This document shows positions 20,725-29,001 of a DNA stretch of 41,874 nt, piece after piece. The stretch is from a virus: the IMG/VR virus record IMGVR_UViG_3300049478_000027, positions 1-41,874 of that record, one strand, 5' to 3'. The position numbers and the translations under genes are program-made. The first letter of the stretch is position 1. Every line of letters begins with the position of its first letter. The notes below the pieces were generated by a model. The model did not search any database, had not been told where the DNA came from, and saw only the letters and a list, made by a program, of their open reading frames with translations.

Positions 20725-21804
20725 ATGCAAAGCAGAATATTCAACCTCAACTGGGAGAGCTTCAACTACCGAGATCCAGAGCAGCGGAAATGCCTCGGTG
20801 GGGCGCTTCAGTACTTCCTCGCGCTCCCGGATCTCTTCATCCCGAAGCAGTTCGCGGACATACAAGCCTTCTCTGAGACGAAGAGGGTGATCCGCGAGGC
20901 CGCTTTCAAGATCCAACAGTTCGCGGGGCCGTCGGATTTCCCCGCCTCGATCCTTCCGATCATCGAGAAATACCACATCATCCCGAGCTACGATAACGCC
21001 TACGAGCTGATCTTCCAGGTGAACGACTACACGGGATCGGGAAGAAACGGCTTCTCGGTCACGGACGTGCAGAGCGGGCTCTCTTTCCGGCGCCTCAAGA
21101 TCGGGGAAAAGGCCAAGGTCTACCAAATGAGCGGCGACCGGCACTTCTGTTACTTCGACTTCTATGCTGGCGCGCTCGGCTGGCACCGCTCGCTCTTCGA
21201 TGATGGCGAGTGGTGGACGATCGAGGATAACGCGATCGAGTTCCGCAACAAAGCCTACGCGGCCCGGGCCACTTCTTTCTACGCGCTGATCGAGGCGGCT
21301 GGCGACACGAAGAGCGCATGCATCGAGCTCGTGGATCCCGAGTGCACGAGTTGCGATGCGCTGGCCGTAGCGGATGCCAACGCGATCAACACGGCCGCCC
21401 AGACGATCGCGCTCGCCACGAGGGGCAAGGGCTATGGCGACGTCGTGAACGCCACCTATATCGTGCTCACGCCGCTCCAGCTCCGAGGCCGGATCCGGCG
21501 CGCGCTGGCCGTGAATCTTCAGGCCTTTGCCGGCTCCGAGAAGATCGTCGACTTCAACTTCCAGCAGATCACGAGTTCCATGCTCACGAACGCGAACCGC
21601 TACTACGTGATCCTTCCGAAGATCAAACTCAAGGGCGGATATCGGATGGATCTCTCCCTGTTCTCCGATTTCGATATCCTCTCCTACTCCGACGTTCAAG
21701 CTGGCTGGATGCGCTACGGCGCCTGCATCGGCGATCTGGATCAGATCGAGTGCATTGACGCCACGATTCCCTCCGGCGTTCCGGGCGGACGCGATCATCA
21801 ATAG
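20725..21804 (+). CDS. Major capsid protein, 359 aa
   Basis: Identified by order (decoration protein upstream, protease-scaffold before), length, and codon use: it has the most regular, ATC/CTC-rich codon use, as expected of a highly expressed gene. Predicted HK97-like fold: an N-terminal arm, a long central helix region (about 25-75) and beta segments including LIFQVNDYTGSGRNGFSV, with NRYYVILPKIKLKGGYRMDL near the end. A Cys-containing loop (ELVDPECTSCDAL) is unusual. No signature motif makes the assignment absolute. Followed by a UUCG hairpin. Confidence 0.75.
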   Translation: MQSRIFNLNWESFNYRDPEQRKCLGGALQYFLALPDLFIPKQFADIQAFSETKRVIREAAFKIQQFAGPSDFPASILPIIEKYHIIPSYDNAYELIFQVNDYTGSGRNGFSVTDVQSGLSFRRLKIGEKAKVYQMSGDRHFCYFDFYAGALGWHRSLFDDGEWWTIEDNAIEFRNKAYAARATSFYALIEAAGDTKSACIELVDPECTSCDALAVADANAINTAAQTIALATRGKGYGDVVNATYIVLTPLQLRGRIRRALAVNLQAFAGSEKIVDFNFQQITSSMLTNANRYYVILPKIKLKGGYRMDLSLFSDFDILSYSDVQAGWMRYGACIGDLDQIECIDATIPSGVPGGRDHQ

Positions 21805-21836
21805 AGGAGGGAAGAGAAAAGAGAAAGAGACTCAAG

Positions 21837-21862
21837 GGAGGGGGGGCTTCGGCCCTCCCTCC
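21837..21862 (+). terminator. UUCG-capped hairpin after the capsid gene
   Basis: An 11-bp stem (one G-T pair) with loop TTCG closed by C-G, the very stable tetraloop. No T-run follows, so rather than a full terminator it may protect the capsid messenger or partially attenuate the downstream sugar cassette. Confidence 0.55.
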
Positions 21863-21876
21863 GGCGAGATCCGCTC

Positions 21877-22659
21877 ATGGTAAGCCTCACAATGCGCTCT
21901 CGGGCTTTCGCCGTCGCTCAGGCGCGCCAACAGGAGCTCTCGAGGACTGGGCTCTGGAGATCTCCACAAGGAGCAAAGCGACCGCTCAGGGAGCGGATCT
22001 CCGACGGCGCTTGGGCTGGCTCTCGGGCCTTCCTGATCGGCGGCGGCCCTTCGCTTATCGGTTTTGATTTCGAACGGCTCCGCGGCGAGCACGTGATCGC
22101 GGTTAATAAATCGTTCCTCAGCACGCCTTGGGCCGAAATCATGTTCGCGATGGATAATAAACTCTACCGCTGGATCACGACCGGCTCTCTGGGGCTCGAG
22201 ACGAAGGAGGCTTTCTCGCGTTTCGCTGGCCTCAGAGTTTGGTTGGATCTCGGCAACTATGCGTTCGGCCCAGGCATCTACTATATCCGTGGGCTCAGAG
22301 TGCCGATCTGGCCGACGACGATCGAGCACGGATTCTTCAGCGGAACGAACTCAGGATACGGAGCGTTAATGCTGGCGGGTTGCCTCCGGGCCTCCCCGAT
22401 CTATCTCCTCGGATACGATCTTTCGCACGCAGGAGCTATCACGCATCATCACGGCGGATATCCAGGGAGACAGACTCAGCATCAATTAGACCGCTTTTTG
22501 AAACACTTCACGGAGCTCGCGCCTCGCCTCGCGGCGAGTGGGATTGATGTGGTGAATCTAAATCCCCAGAGCCGGCTCCGTTGTTTTCGATTCCAGCGTC
22601 CAGAGGAGGTTCTCGGTGCTCAGAATGGGATCTCCAGCGCCGCCCCAGCGGGAGCCTAA
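21877..22659 (+). CDS. DUF115-like / sugar-nucleotide-type protein, 260 aa
   Basis: A Rossmann-like core: AFLIGGGPSLIGFDFERLRG, IAVNKSFLSTPWAEIMFAMD, GTNSGYGALMLAGCL and PIYLLGYDLSH, then a His-rich HHHGGYPGRQ loop. G-x-G-P-S plus L-G-Y-D is the pattern of DUF115/MAF-like and related surface-sugar proteins, found in flagellin glycosylation loci and occasionally in phages. It begins the glycan cassette. The start at 21877 has little Shine-Dalgarno; the ATG at 21892 is an alternative. Precise reaction unknown. Confidence 0.6.
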   Translation: MVSLTMRSRAFAVAQARQQELSRTGLWRSPQGAKRPLRERISDGAWAGSRAFLIGGGPSLIGFDFERLRGEHVIAVNKSFLSTPWAEIMFAMDNKLYRWITTGSLGLETKEAFSRFAGLRVWLDLGNYAFGPGIYYIRGLRVPIWPTTIEHGFFSGTNSGYGALMLAGCLRASPIYLLGYDLSHAGAITHHHGGYPGRQTQHQLDRFLKHFTELAPRLAASGIDVVNLNPQSRLRCFRFQRPEEVLGAQNGISSAAPAGA

Positions 22660-22846
22660 AAGGAAACCCACGATTGAAGAACTCAAGACTAACTACGGCC
22701 TCGAGTTCCTCGAGAGTCCTTGCCCGAAGTGCGGCGCGCCTACGCGCTATAAAAAACGCGCACCGTGTTGGCTCAGAGCGAAACGCTTTGCTTTTGCGCT
22801 CCGTTGCCTCGCGTGCGGGAATCAGGAGGGCTATAGGGGTGCCTAA
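22616..22846 (+). CDS. Zinc-ribbon protein in the sugar cassette, 76 aa
   Basis: GTG at 22616 behind GAGGAGG, overlapping the previous gene by 44 bases. Cysteines at 36, 39 (CPKCGAP) and 64, 67 (CLACG) form a classical zinc ribbon, with an extra C51. The N-terminus is basic and Pro-rich. Role unknown; perhaps a partner of the adjoining transferases. Confidence 0.65.
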   Translation: MLRMGSPAPPQREPKRKPTIEELKTNYGLEFLESPCPKCGAPTRYKKRAPCWLRAKRFAFALRCLACGNQEGYRGA

Positions 22847-22847
22847 C

Positions 22848-23573
22848 ATGATAACGGCGATCACGCCCACGGGAGATCGGCCGCTCGCCCTCGCGCTCTG
22901 TCAGCGCTGGGTGAGCCAGCAGACGCGTCCTCCCGATCAGTGGCTCGTGATCGACGACGGCGTCTATCCCGCCGAGCCCTACGTCTCGATGGAGTACGTG
23001 CGACGAGAGCGCCGGCCCGAGGATCCTCCGCTCACGTTGATCGCTAATCTGAGGGCTGCGCTCCCGCTGATCCGCGGCGATATGATCGTGATCCTTGAGG
23101 ATGATGAGTACTACGCGCCGGGATATCTCGCGGCCTTCGCCGCTCAGCTCACCTCGCATGAGGTCGTGGGGATCCGGTGCTCGAAATACTATCACCTCCC
23201 GACAGGGCGGTGGGCGAATATCGGCAATCATAAGCACGCCTCGCTCGCCCAGACGGGCTTCCGCTCCTCCTTCCTCCCGAGCTTCGCGAAGGCGCTCGCT
23301 GGGGATACGTATCTTGATATCCGACTTTGGAGGGCGATCGGGAGCAGAGGGTTTCTCTTCGGCGACGAGAGAGGCTCTCTCTATCTCGGCATCAAGGGCC
23401 TTCCGGGCCGGCCGGGGATCGGGATGGGGCATAATCCGAAAATGTACCGCTGCACCGATCCTCATCGCTCGATCCTCCGCCAATATACGGGGGCCGACTC
23501 CCAGATTTATTTCGACATTCTGAGCGGCGCTCTCACGACGGAAAACTATAAGGCCTATTTCCGATGGGCATAG
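22848..23573 (+). CDS. Glycosyltransferase-like protein (GT-A, family 2 type), 241 aa
   Basis: GT-A fold pattern: N-terminal MITAITPTGDRPLALALC strand-helix, WLVIDDG, and the metal/nucleotide-sugar site VILEDDEYY (E84-D86). The C-terminal half is not strongly conserved. It likely transfers a sugar to a phage or host surface acceptor. I chose the ATG at 22848; the frame is open further upstream within other genes but has no start signal there. Confidence 0.65.
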   Translation: MITAITPTGDRPLALALCQRWVSQQTRPPDQWLVIDDGVYPAEPYVSMEYVRRERRPEDPPLTLIANLRAALPLIRGDMIVILEDDEYYAPGYLAAFAAQLTSHEVVGIRCSKYYHLPTGRWANIGNHKHASLAQTGFRSSFLPSFAKALAGDTYLDIRLWRAIGSRGFLFGDERGSLYLGIKGLPGRPGIGMGHNPKMYRCTDPHRSILRQYTGADSQIYFDILSGALTTENYKAYFRWA

Positions 23574-24283
23574 AAGAGATCACGGGGATAACGGTCTGTT
23601 CGAACACGCGGGCTCAGCTCGAGCGCTCCTTTGGGAGCGTGCGGCGCTTCCATTCGGATCTCGAAATCATCATCATAGACGGCTCGGATCCTCGGGATCC
23701 TTGCGCGATCTTCGCGAAGAGTTTGAGTTCGCCTCTCACGCGCGTCTTCTCGCTGGGCTACAACATCGGCCACGGGAGGGGAATGGACGCCGGGATCCAG
23801 AACACGAAAACGCGCTACGCGCTGATCTTCGACTCCGATATCGAGATGCTCAAGAGTCCCGTGCTCGCGATGCTCGCGATGATGGAGGAGGACACTTACG
23901 GCGTGGGATATATCGAGGAGAAGACGGGTTTCGACGGTTATGAGTGGGGCGCTCACGCGCACCACCGCCGAGAGGGCTGGATGAGATATCTTCATCCCTT
24001 CTTCCAACTCCTCCAGATCTCCGTTTATCGGCGCTATCATCCCTACGTGCACCACGGAGCTCCCTGCTATCTGGCGATGCTCGATCTCCACAAACGCGGC
24101 CTCTCGGGGCGCCTTTTGAAGCAATTCCCAGGCCTCGGCCATTCGAGCGGGAAGGGGTGGAATTGGGCCGGGATCCCGAGAGAGCATATAAGACACGACA
24201 CTAGAGGGACTCGCGACGTGCGCGTGAGGAAACATCAACCGGAGATTGAGGCTGGCTGGATCCTCAACAAAGGAAGGATATGA
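23564..24283 (+). CDS. Glycosyltransferase family 2 protein, 239 aa
   Basis: Clear GT2 pattern: ITGITVCSNTRAQLERSF, LEIIIIDGSDPRD, NIGHGRGMDAGI, and ALIFDSDIEML with the DxD at D90/D92. The conserved N-x-G-x-x-x-G-x-D stretch is typical. No membrane segment, so it works in the cytoplasm, on capsid protein or a soluble acceptor. Overlaps the previous gene by ten bases. Confidence 0.8.
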   Translation: MGIEEITGITVCSNTRAQLERSFGSVRRFHSDLEIIIIDGSDPRDPCAIFAKSLSSPLTRVFSLGYNIGHGRGMDAGIQNTKTRYALIFDSDIEMLKSPVLAMLAMMEEDTYGVGYIEEKTGFDGYEWGAHAHHRREGWMRYLHPFFQLLQISVYRRYHPYVHHGAPCYLAMLDLHKRGLSGRLLKQFPGLGHSSGKGWNWAGIPREHIRHDTRGTRDVRVRKHQPEIEAGWILNKGRI

Positions 24284-24858
24284 ACCTACTTAAATTCGAG
24301 GCGTTGATGCGCGAGAGTTCTGGCCGGCTGGGCCAGCAACCCGAGGAGTGGAGGGTTTTCCTGGAATTCGTCCATGGGTATTTCAAAATCCGCCGGATCG
24401 AGACGCCCGTCGTGGTGGAGATCGGCACGATGAACAACGTCCAAAAGGCCTTCTATCAGGAGATTCTCGGAGCTGAGCATATCGGGATAGATATCGCCGG
24501 GAATGCTGATATCGTGGGCCGCTCTCAGGATCTCGTCACTCGTGAGAAACTCCTAACGATGCTGCACGGACGTGAGATAGATCTCCTTTTCATTGACGGA
24601 GATCACATGTATCAAGGTGTCCGCACCGACTGTGAGCTCTACGTCCCGCTGACGAAACACATCGTAGCGCTTCATGATATTTCGCACCCTTACTCAAAAG
24701 CGATCCCCGAGGAAACGATGCGGCTCTGGGAGGAGATCGCCGCCGGAGATAAGAACTCGCTTTTGATGACGATCAAACGCTGGAATTCGGAAACGAGCGG
24801 CCTCTACGGTGGTCGGCAAATGGGGATTGGGCTGATTCTGAAGGGAGGCGGCGTTTGA
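24280..24858 (+). CDS. SAM-dependent methyltransferase (CmcI-like), copy 1, 192 aa
   Basis: Class I fold: motif I VVVEIGTMNNVQ (44-55), acidic GIDIAG (69-74), and DLLFIDGDHMYQGVRTD (101-117), a D-x-D-H motif as in cephalosporin hydroxylase-type and sugar O-methyltransferases. C-terminus beta-rich with MGIGLILKG. It is followed at once by a paralogue with the same plan. It probably methylates a sugar hydroxyl in the glycan made by the neighbouring enzymes (inference). Confidence 0.75.
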   Translation: MNLLKFEALMRESSGRLGQQPEEWRVFLEFVHGYFKIRRIETPVVVEIGTMNNVQKAFYQEILGAEHIGIDIAGNADIVGRSQDLVTREKLLTMLHGREIDLLFIDGDHMYQGVRTDCELYVPLTKHIVALHDISHPYSKAIPEETMRLWEEIAAGDKNSLLMTIKRWNSETSGLYGGRQMGIGLILKGGGV

Positions 24859-25436
24859 ACCTCGAGAAGTTCAATCTCCTCATGGGTGGCTTTCGACGGA
24901 AGGAGCTCGGCCAAGATCCGCTCGAGTGGCGGAATTTCCTCGGCTTCTGCTCGGATTATTTTACCTCCCGTGGGATCTTGAGGCCTCTCGTCGTGGAGAT
25001 CGGGATCTGGAACGGCCTCCAGAGACGCTTCTACGAGGCGCTTCTGGGGGCAGAGTATATCGGGATCGACAACGGCGTGCCATTCGCTCCAATCACGATC
25101 AAGGAGCCATGCGCCGTACCGGATATCCTCGGCGACTCGCACGATCCGGCAACGCTCGAAAAGCTCCTCCGGCGCCTTGCTGGCCGGCGCGTGGATCTGC
25201 TTTTTATCGACGGCGATCATTCCTATGCCTCCGTACGACAGGATTTCGAGCTCTATTCACCGTTAACTCAACATATTGTAGCGTTTCACGATATGATCGG
25301 CACCGAGGGTGTCGCGCGCTTTTGGGGCGAGCTCGTCGCCGCGGAGAAGAGCCGGCCGTTTGTGATTTTCCGCAAAGATTCCTCCGTAGATTGGGTTCTC
25401 CAGATGGGGATCGGCCTCTTGATAAAGGGAGAATGA
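24855..25436 (+). CDS. SAM-dependent methyltransferase (CmcI-like), copy 2, 193 aa
   Basis: TTG start overlapping the previous stop (TTGA) behind AGGGAGG. Same architecture as copy 1: LVVEIGIWNGLQRRFYEALLG, YIGIDNG, and DLLFIDGDHSYASVRQDF, ending MGIGLLIKG. Both also share MNL-KF at the N-terminus. A tandem duplication with later divergence, presumably for two methylation sites or two sugars. Confidence 0.75.
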   Translation: MNLEKFNLLMGGFRRKELGQDPLEWRNFLGFCSDYFTSRGILRPLVVEIGIWNGLQRRFYEALLGAEYIGIDNGVPFAPITIKEPCAVPDILGDSHDPATLEKLLRRLAGRRVDLLFIDGDHSYASVRQDFELYSPLTQHIVAFHDMIGTEGVARFWGELVAAEKSRPFVIFRKDSSVDWVLQMGIGLLIKGE

Positions 25437-26035
25437 CGATGCCTCTCGTGACGCTCCTCACGCGCTGCCATCCCGAGCGGCCAAAGATGCTTGAGCGCTG
25501 CATCGCCTCGGTGGCGTCCCAAACGGATCAGGATCTCCAACATCTCCTCCTCCGGCCGGAGATCGAGCCGCACGATATCATCAAAGTTGGGCCGCTGATT
25601 CATTATGCGGCGAGCCAGATCACGGGCGACTACGTGATGCAACTCCCCGACGATGATCGGCTCAGTTCGCCTCGCTTCGTGGCGGATCTCCGGGCCGTCG
25701 TCGCTGGCGGCGCCGTCGAGGCGGTCGTCTATCGCATGGAGTACGGCGACTCATGGGTCTGCCCGCCCGAAGATAAATGGCGTCTTCGTTGCGTGGAGTG
25801 CGGTTATATCGCTGGCCAGAATCTAATCGCACGGGCGGATATCTATCGGGCTGCTTCGGAGGAGTGGTTGCGTCCGATCTATGAGGCCGATTTCTACTAT
25901 CTCAGGAAGGCGCTCTCGATCGCGAAGAATGTGATCTGGTGGAATTATATCGGGATCGAAAGCCAAGGAAAGACAGGAAATAATCAGGGCCGGAGCGAGG
26001 CTCAGATCGCTCTCAAGCCCAAGGTGGGAGGCTAG
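25433..26035 (+). CDS. Glycosyltransferase family 2-like protein, 200 aa
   Basis: ATG at 25433 overlaps the previous stop; the ATG at 25439 is also possible. VTLLTRCHPERPKMLERCIASV is the start of the GT2 fold, and MQLPDDDRLSSP (D73-D75) the DxD metal site. Several cysteines lie in the C-terminal half (LRCVECGYIAG). Third transferase of the cassette. Shorter than typical GT2 enzymes (about 230-300), so possibly a minimal version. Confidence 0.7.
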   Translation: MTMPLVTLLTRCHPERPKMLERCIASVASQTDQDLQHLLLRPEIEPHDIIKVGPLIHYAASQITGDYVMQLPDDDRLSSPRFVADLRAVVAGGAVEAVVYRMEYGDSWVCPPEDKWRLRCVECGYIAGQNLIARADIYRAASEEWLRPIYEADFYYLRKALSIAKNVIWWNYIGIESQGKTGNNQGRSEAQIALKPKVGG

Positions 26036-26037
26036 AC

Positions 26038-27306
26038 GTGCATCTGATTCGACGCCAAACCTGTCGCGTTTGCGGCTCCTCTTCTCTCTCTCGCGTGATA
26101 GATCTCGGCGAGCAGTTCCTCCAGGGCTCCTTCGTCCGGCCCGGGCGGCCCTCGCCTTCGCTTCGCCGTCTCCCGACGGCGCTCGTGCGCTGCGATCCTC
26201 AGCGCGACGAGGACGCTTGCGGCCTCCTCCAGATGGAGTTCACCGTCCCGCCCGAGATCCTCTATTCGTCCTATTGGTATCGTTCCGGCACGAACGCGAC
26301 GATGCGCGAACACCTGAGAGAGATCGTCGCCGAGGCGATCCTCCTCCGCGGCTCCGAGGCGCCAGCTTCCGTGCTCGATATCGGTTGCAACGACGGAACG
26401 CTCCTCGAGCTCTATCCCTATGATTATCAGCGTTTTGGAATCGATCCTTGCGATATCGCGCGGGAGATCAAAGCGCCAATCCGCGTCATGAAGGATTTCT
26501 TTCCTTCTCGGGCGCTGGAGGCGCTGCTCGGCGGGAGGCGATTCGATATCATCACGTCGATCGCGATGTTCTACGATCTTGAGGATCCGCTCGATTTCTG
26601 TCGCGCCGCAAAGAGTCTCCTCGCTCCAGCAGGACTCTGGATCTTAGAGGTGGCCTATATGCCAGCGATGCTCGCCAACACGAGCTACGACACGATCTGC
26701 CACGAGCATATCGAGTACTACTCGCTCGCCGTGATCGAGGAGATCCTCAAGCGCTCGGGCCTCAAACTCGCTCTAGTCTCGAGAAACGACACGAATGGGG
26801 GCTCTCTCCGCTGCGCCGTCGTTCATGGCGATAATCCGACCTACGATCGTCCGGAGCTCCAGAGTTCGATCTCTGCTCTCCGACGCCTCGAGTTCGATCT
26901 GGAGCTCGATACCGATAGACCGTATCGCGCCTTCCAGAATCGCGTGGAGATACATCGCCAAGAGCTGAAAGAGCTCCTCGAGCGGCTCAAGGCGGAGGGG
27001 AAAAGTATCCATATCTACGGCGCCTCGACGAAGGGGAATACGATCCTTCAATGGTGCGGGATAGATGCGCGTCTCGTGGATTGCGCCGCCGATCGGAACC
27101 CGGAGAAGCATGGATGTTCGACCCTCGGGACGAGAATTCCGATCGTGAGCGAAGAGGAGAGTCGCGCCGCGAAGCCGGATTATTATCTCGTCCTTCCTTG
27201 GCATTTTAAACGCGAGTTTTTGGAGCGTGAGCGGAAAATGCTCGAGAGTGGTGTTGGGTTGATCTTCCCGCTTCCGCGGATCGAGATCGTGAGGAAGGAG
27301 GTTTAA
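26038..27306 (+). CDS. C-methyltransferase, TylCIII/NovU type, 422 aa
   Basis: Three-domain sugar C-methyltransferase: an N-terminal zinc-binding domain (C9, C12 in CRVCGS, C52 and C61), a SAM domain with VLDIGCNDGTLLELY (112-126), and a C-terminal domain with IHIYGASTKGNTIL and PDYYLVLPWHF. The TylCIII/NovU family adds methyl to C3 of dTDP-keto sugars in making branched deoxysugars. GTG start at 26038 behind GGGAGG. Its presence implies the phage handles an unusual sugar nucleotide, yet no sugar-nucleotide synthase is seen, so precursors come from the host. Confidence 0.85.
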   Translation: MHLIRRQTCRVCGSSSLSRVIDLGEQFLQGSFVRPGRPSPSLRRLPTALVRCDPQRDEDACGLLQMEFTVPPEILYSSYWYRSGTNATMREHLREIVAEAILLRGSEAPASVLDIGCNDGTLLELYPYDYQRFGIDPCDIAREIKAPIRVMKDFFPSRALEALLGGRRFDIITSIAMFYDLEDPLDFCRAAKSLLAPAGLWILEVAYMPAMLANTSYDTICHEHIEYYSLAVIEEILKRSGLKLALVSRNDTNGGSLRCAVVHGDNPTYDRPELQSSISALRRLEFDLELDTDRPYRAFQNRVEIHRQELKELLERLKAEGKSIHIYGASTKGNTILQWCGIDARLVDCAADRNPEKHGCSTLGTRIPIVSEEESRAAKPDYYLVLPWHFKREFLERERKMLESGVGLIFPLPRIEIVRKEV

Positions 27307-27307
27307 C

Positions 27308-27784
27308 ATGATCGGTTATTTCACGGATCTGGCGGAGGCCGACAGCTATTTCGAGGATGAACGTCTCGAGAGCGATTGCTGGGACGGGCTCTATCTACTC
27401 GACTCAAGCGGGCTCTATAACGGGAAGGCGCTCCTCCAGGGCTATAATCGGATCTTCTATCATCCAGACTACGCGCTCCCGGAGCCAGCTCTGGCCACGG
27501 TCGCGGAGCTCGTGATCCTCAAGAAGGCTCAGGCGGAGATGGCCTACTATCTCTGCGTTCATCTATCGGACGAGGATCGCCGGAAGGGGCTCCAGGCTCA
27601 GGCCGTCGTCAAGGCGGGAATTGTCAAGGAGGATTATCTCGATACGATGCTTCTCGATGTTCCGCTACCGCCACCCGTCGTTGCCTTCCTCGCGCCCTTC
27701 CTCGCGGCCTATCACGTTATCCTTCCTTCTGATATTGAGCGAGACGAGGATCAGAGCGCCAAGAAGAAGGTGCATCACTTCTAG
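27308..27784 (+). CDS. Head-tail connector (adaptor) protein, 158 aa
   Basis: Starts with MIGYFTDLAEADSYFEDERLES, the mark of the DnaT-like/adaptor family that docks under the portal in many siphophages. It is helical with an acidic end. It resumes the structural genes right after the sugar cassette, which interrupts the usual capsid-adaptor order. Length usual for the family. Confidence 0.7.
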   Translation: MIGYFTDLAEADSYFEDERLESDCWDGLYLLDSSGLYNGKALLQGYNRIFYHPDYALPEPALATVAELVILKKAQAEMAYYLCVHLSDEDRRKGLQAQAVVKAGIVKEDYLDTMLLDVPLPPPVVAFLAPFLAAYHVILPSDIERDEDQSAKKKVHHF

Positions 27785-27790
27785 GTTCCG

Positions 27791-28714
27791 ATGCCTAAAA
27801 CAACGCTACGCCCTATCCCAGCCCGTGAGCGCGAGGCGATCGCCGAGCTCGCGGGGATCTACGCCGAGGCGAAGCGTGGGATCCTCCGCGAGTTGATGGC
27901 GGTGTGGATCTCAGCGTATAAGGATATCGCCGCGCTCCGGGCCTCGGATCGGATCGGGCGCCTCGTGCGCGCCCTCGATGCGCGGAGCACGCGATGGGTG
28001 AGGAGACAGATGGTGGCTATTTATAAAGAACGCGCTACGGCGCTCCGTGTGCCATTTTCTCTCCTTGGGCTGAGGAGAAGGGCCAAGGCGGCCGGCCCGG
28101 GCGCGCCTAGCGCCTCGTCGCGCGTCGTGGAGGCTACGGAGCGGGACTTGCTGAGAGCGAACGCTTCAATTCTAAAATCGGCCTCGTTATTTCTCTACGC
28201 TACCCGCCGCGGCGCCGCCGCCGTTCAGAAGATCCAAGCGTTTGACGAGGACGATCTGGCTGAGATCCTTGAGGCCTTCGACGCCGAGCTCGAGGAGGGA
28301 TTGATTGCCGGTTGGAGCAGAGAGCGTCTCTCGAAGATCCTCGAGGCGAAACTCGAGGCGGAGCTCGGGGAGGAGGGACTCATCAATATCCGAGGCCGAA
28401 ACTATGCGCTCGATACCTACGCTGAGCTCGTCGCCCGAACGCGCCTCCGCGAGGAGCAGAGCAAGGCGACCATAGATCTGTGCGGCGAATATGAGTGCGA
28501 TCTCGTGGAGTTTTCCCAGCACGCCACCTCATGCGGCGAGTGCGCACCGTTCGAGGGCCAAGTCTATTCGATCTCTGGAGAGAGCGATCGCTTCCCGGCG
28601 CTCACGGACGCGGAGACTCCGCCGATTCACCCGAATTGCCGACACTCGATCACGCCGACGACGGAGATCGCAATCCGCTTCCGAGAGGAATATGCTGGAG
28701 GAGGGCCGCCATGA
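27791..28714 (+). CDS. Minor head protein (SPP1 gp7/Phage_min_cap2-like), 307 aa
   Basis: The C-terminal signature is clear: HATSCGECAPFEGQVYS, then PPIHPNCRHSITP, shared by Mu F, SPP1 gp7 and minor capsid protein 2 families, thought to sit inside the head near the portal. The N-terminal 200 residues are helical and basic. It usually lies next to the portal gene; here it lies after the capsid and sugar cassette. Start ATG at 27791 with weak Shine-Dalgarno. Confidence 0.8.
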   Translation: MPKTTLRPIPAREREAIAELAGIYAEAKRGILRELMAVWISAYKDIAALRASDRIGRLVRALDARSTRWVRRQMVAIYKERATALRVPFSLLGLRRRAKAAGPGAPSASSRVVEATERDLLRANASILKSASLFLYATRRGAAAVQKIQAFDEDDLAEILEAFDAELEEGLIAGWSRERLSKILEAKLEAELGEEGLINIRGRNYALDTYAELVARTRLREEQSKATIDLCGEYECDLVEFSQHATSCGECAPFEGQVYSISGESDRFPALTDAETPPIHPNCRHSITPTTEIAIRFREEYAGGGPP

Positions 28715-29001
28715 TTAGAGCCTATCTCACGGACGACATAACGATCATCCGCGAGGCTCATGACGAGCTGGGGAGGATCACGGGGACGGTGCTGATCCCG
28801 ATTCCGGCGCGGATAGATTATCGCGTGCGGCGGATCGTGAATTTCAAGGGCGAGGAGATCTCCTCCGATAAGATGGTCATGTTCCCGCGGCGCGAATTCT
28901 ACGAAAGCGACAAGATCAGGATCGATGGCGTGGATTACGCCGTCCAGAAGATCGTGGCTCCGAAGGATTTCTCTTGGGACTTCTTCGAGGTCTACCTATG
29001 A
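28711..29001 (+). CDS. Head closure / head-tail joining protein candidate, 96 aa
   Basis: ATG at 28711 overlaps the prior stop. Small beta-rich protein with RIDYRVRRIVNFKGEEISS and KIRIDGVDYAVQKIVA, as in phage head closure proteins (SPP1 gp16 / PF05521-type group). Assigned by size, beta pattern and position between adaptor and gp10-like gene. Confidence 0.65.
   Translation: MIRAYLTDDITIIREAHDELGRITGTVLIPIPARIDYRVRRIVNFKGEEISSDKMVMFPRREFYESDKIRIDGVDYAVQKIVAPKDFSWDFFEVYL

Noticed and set aside
20536-21801. Long open frame on the minus strand (421 codons) opposite the capsid gene
   Set aside because: It mirrors the capsid gene's codon periodicity, is full of low-complexity Arg/Asp/Glu/Ile, has no Shine-Dalgarno, and matches nothing I know. 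Codon bias of the + strand gene explains it.
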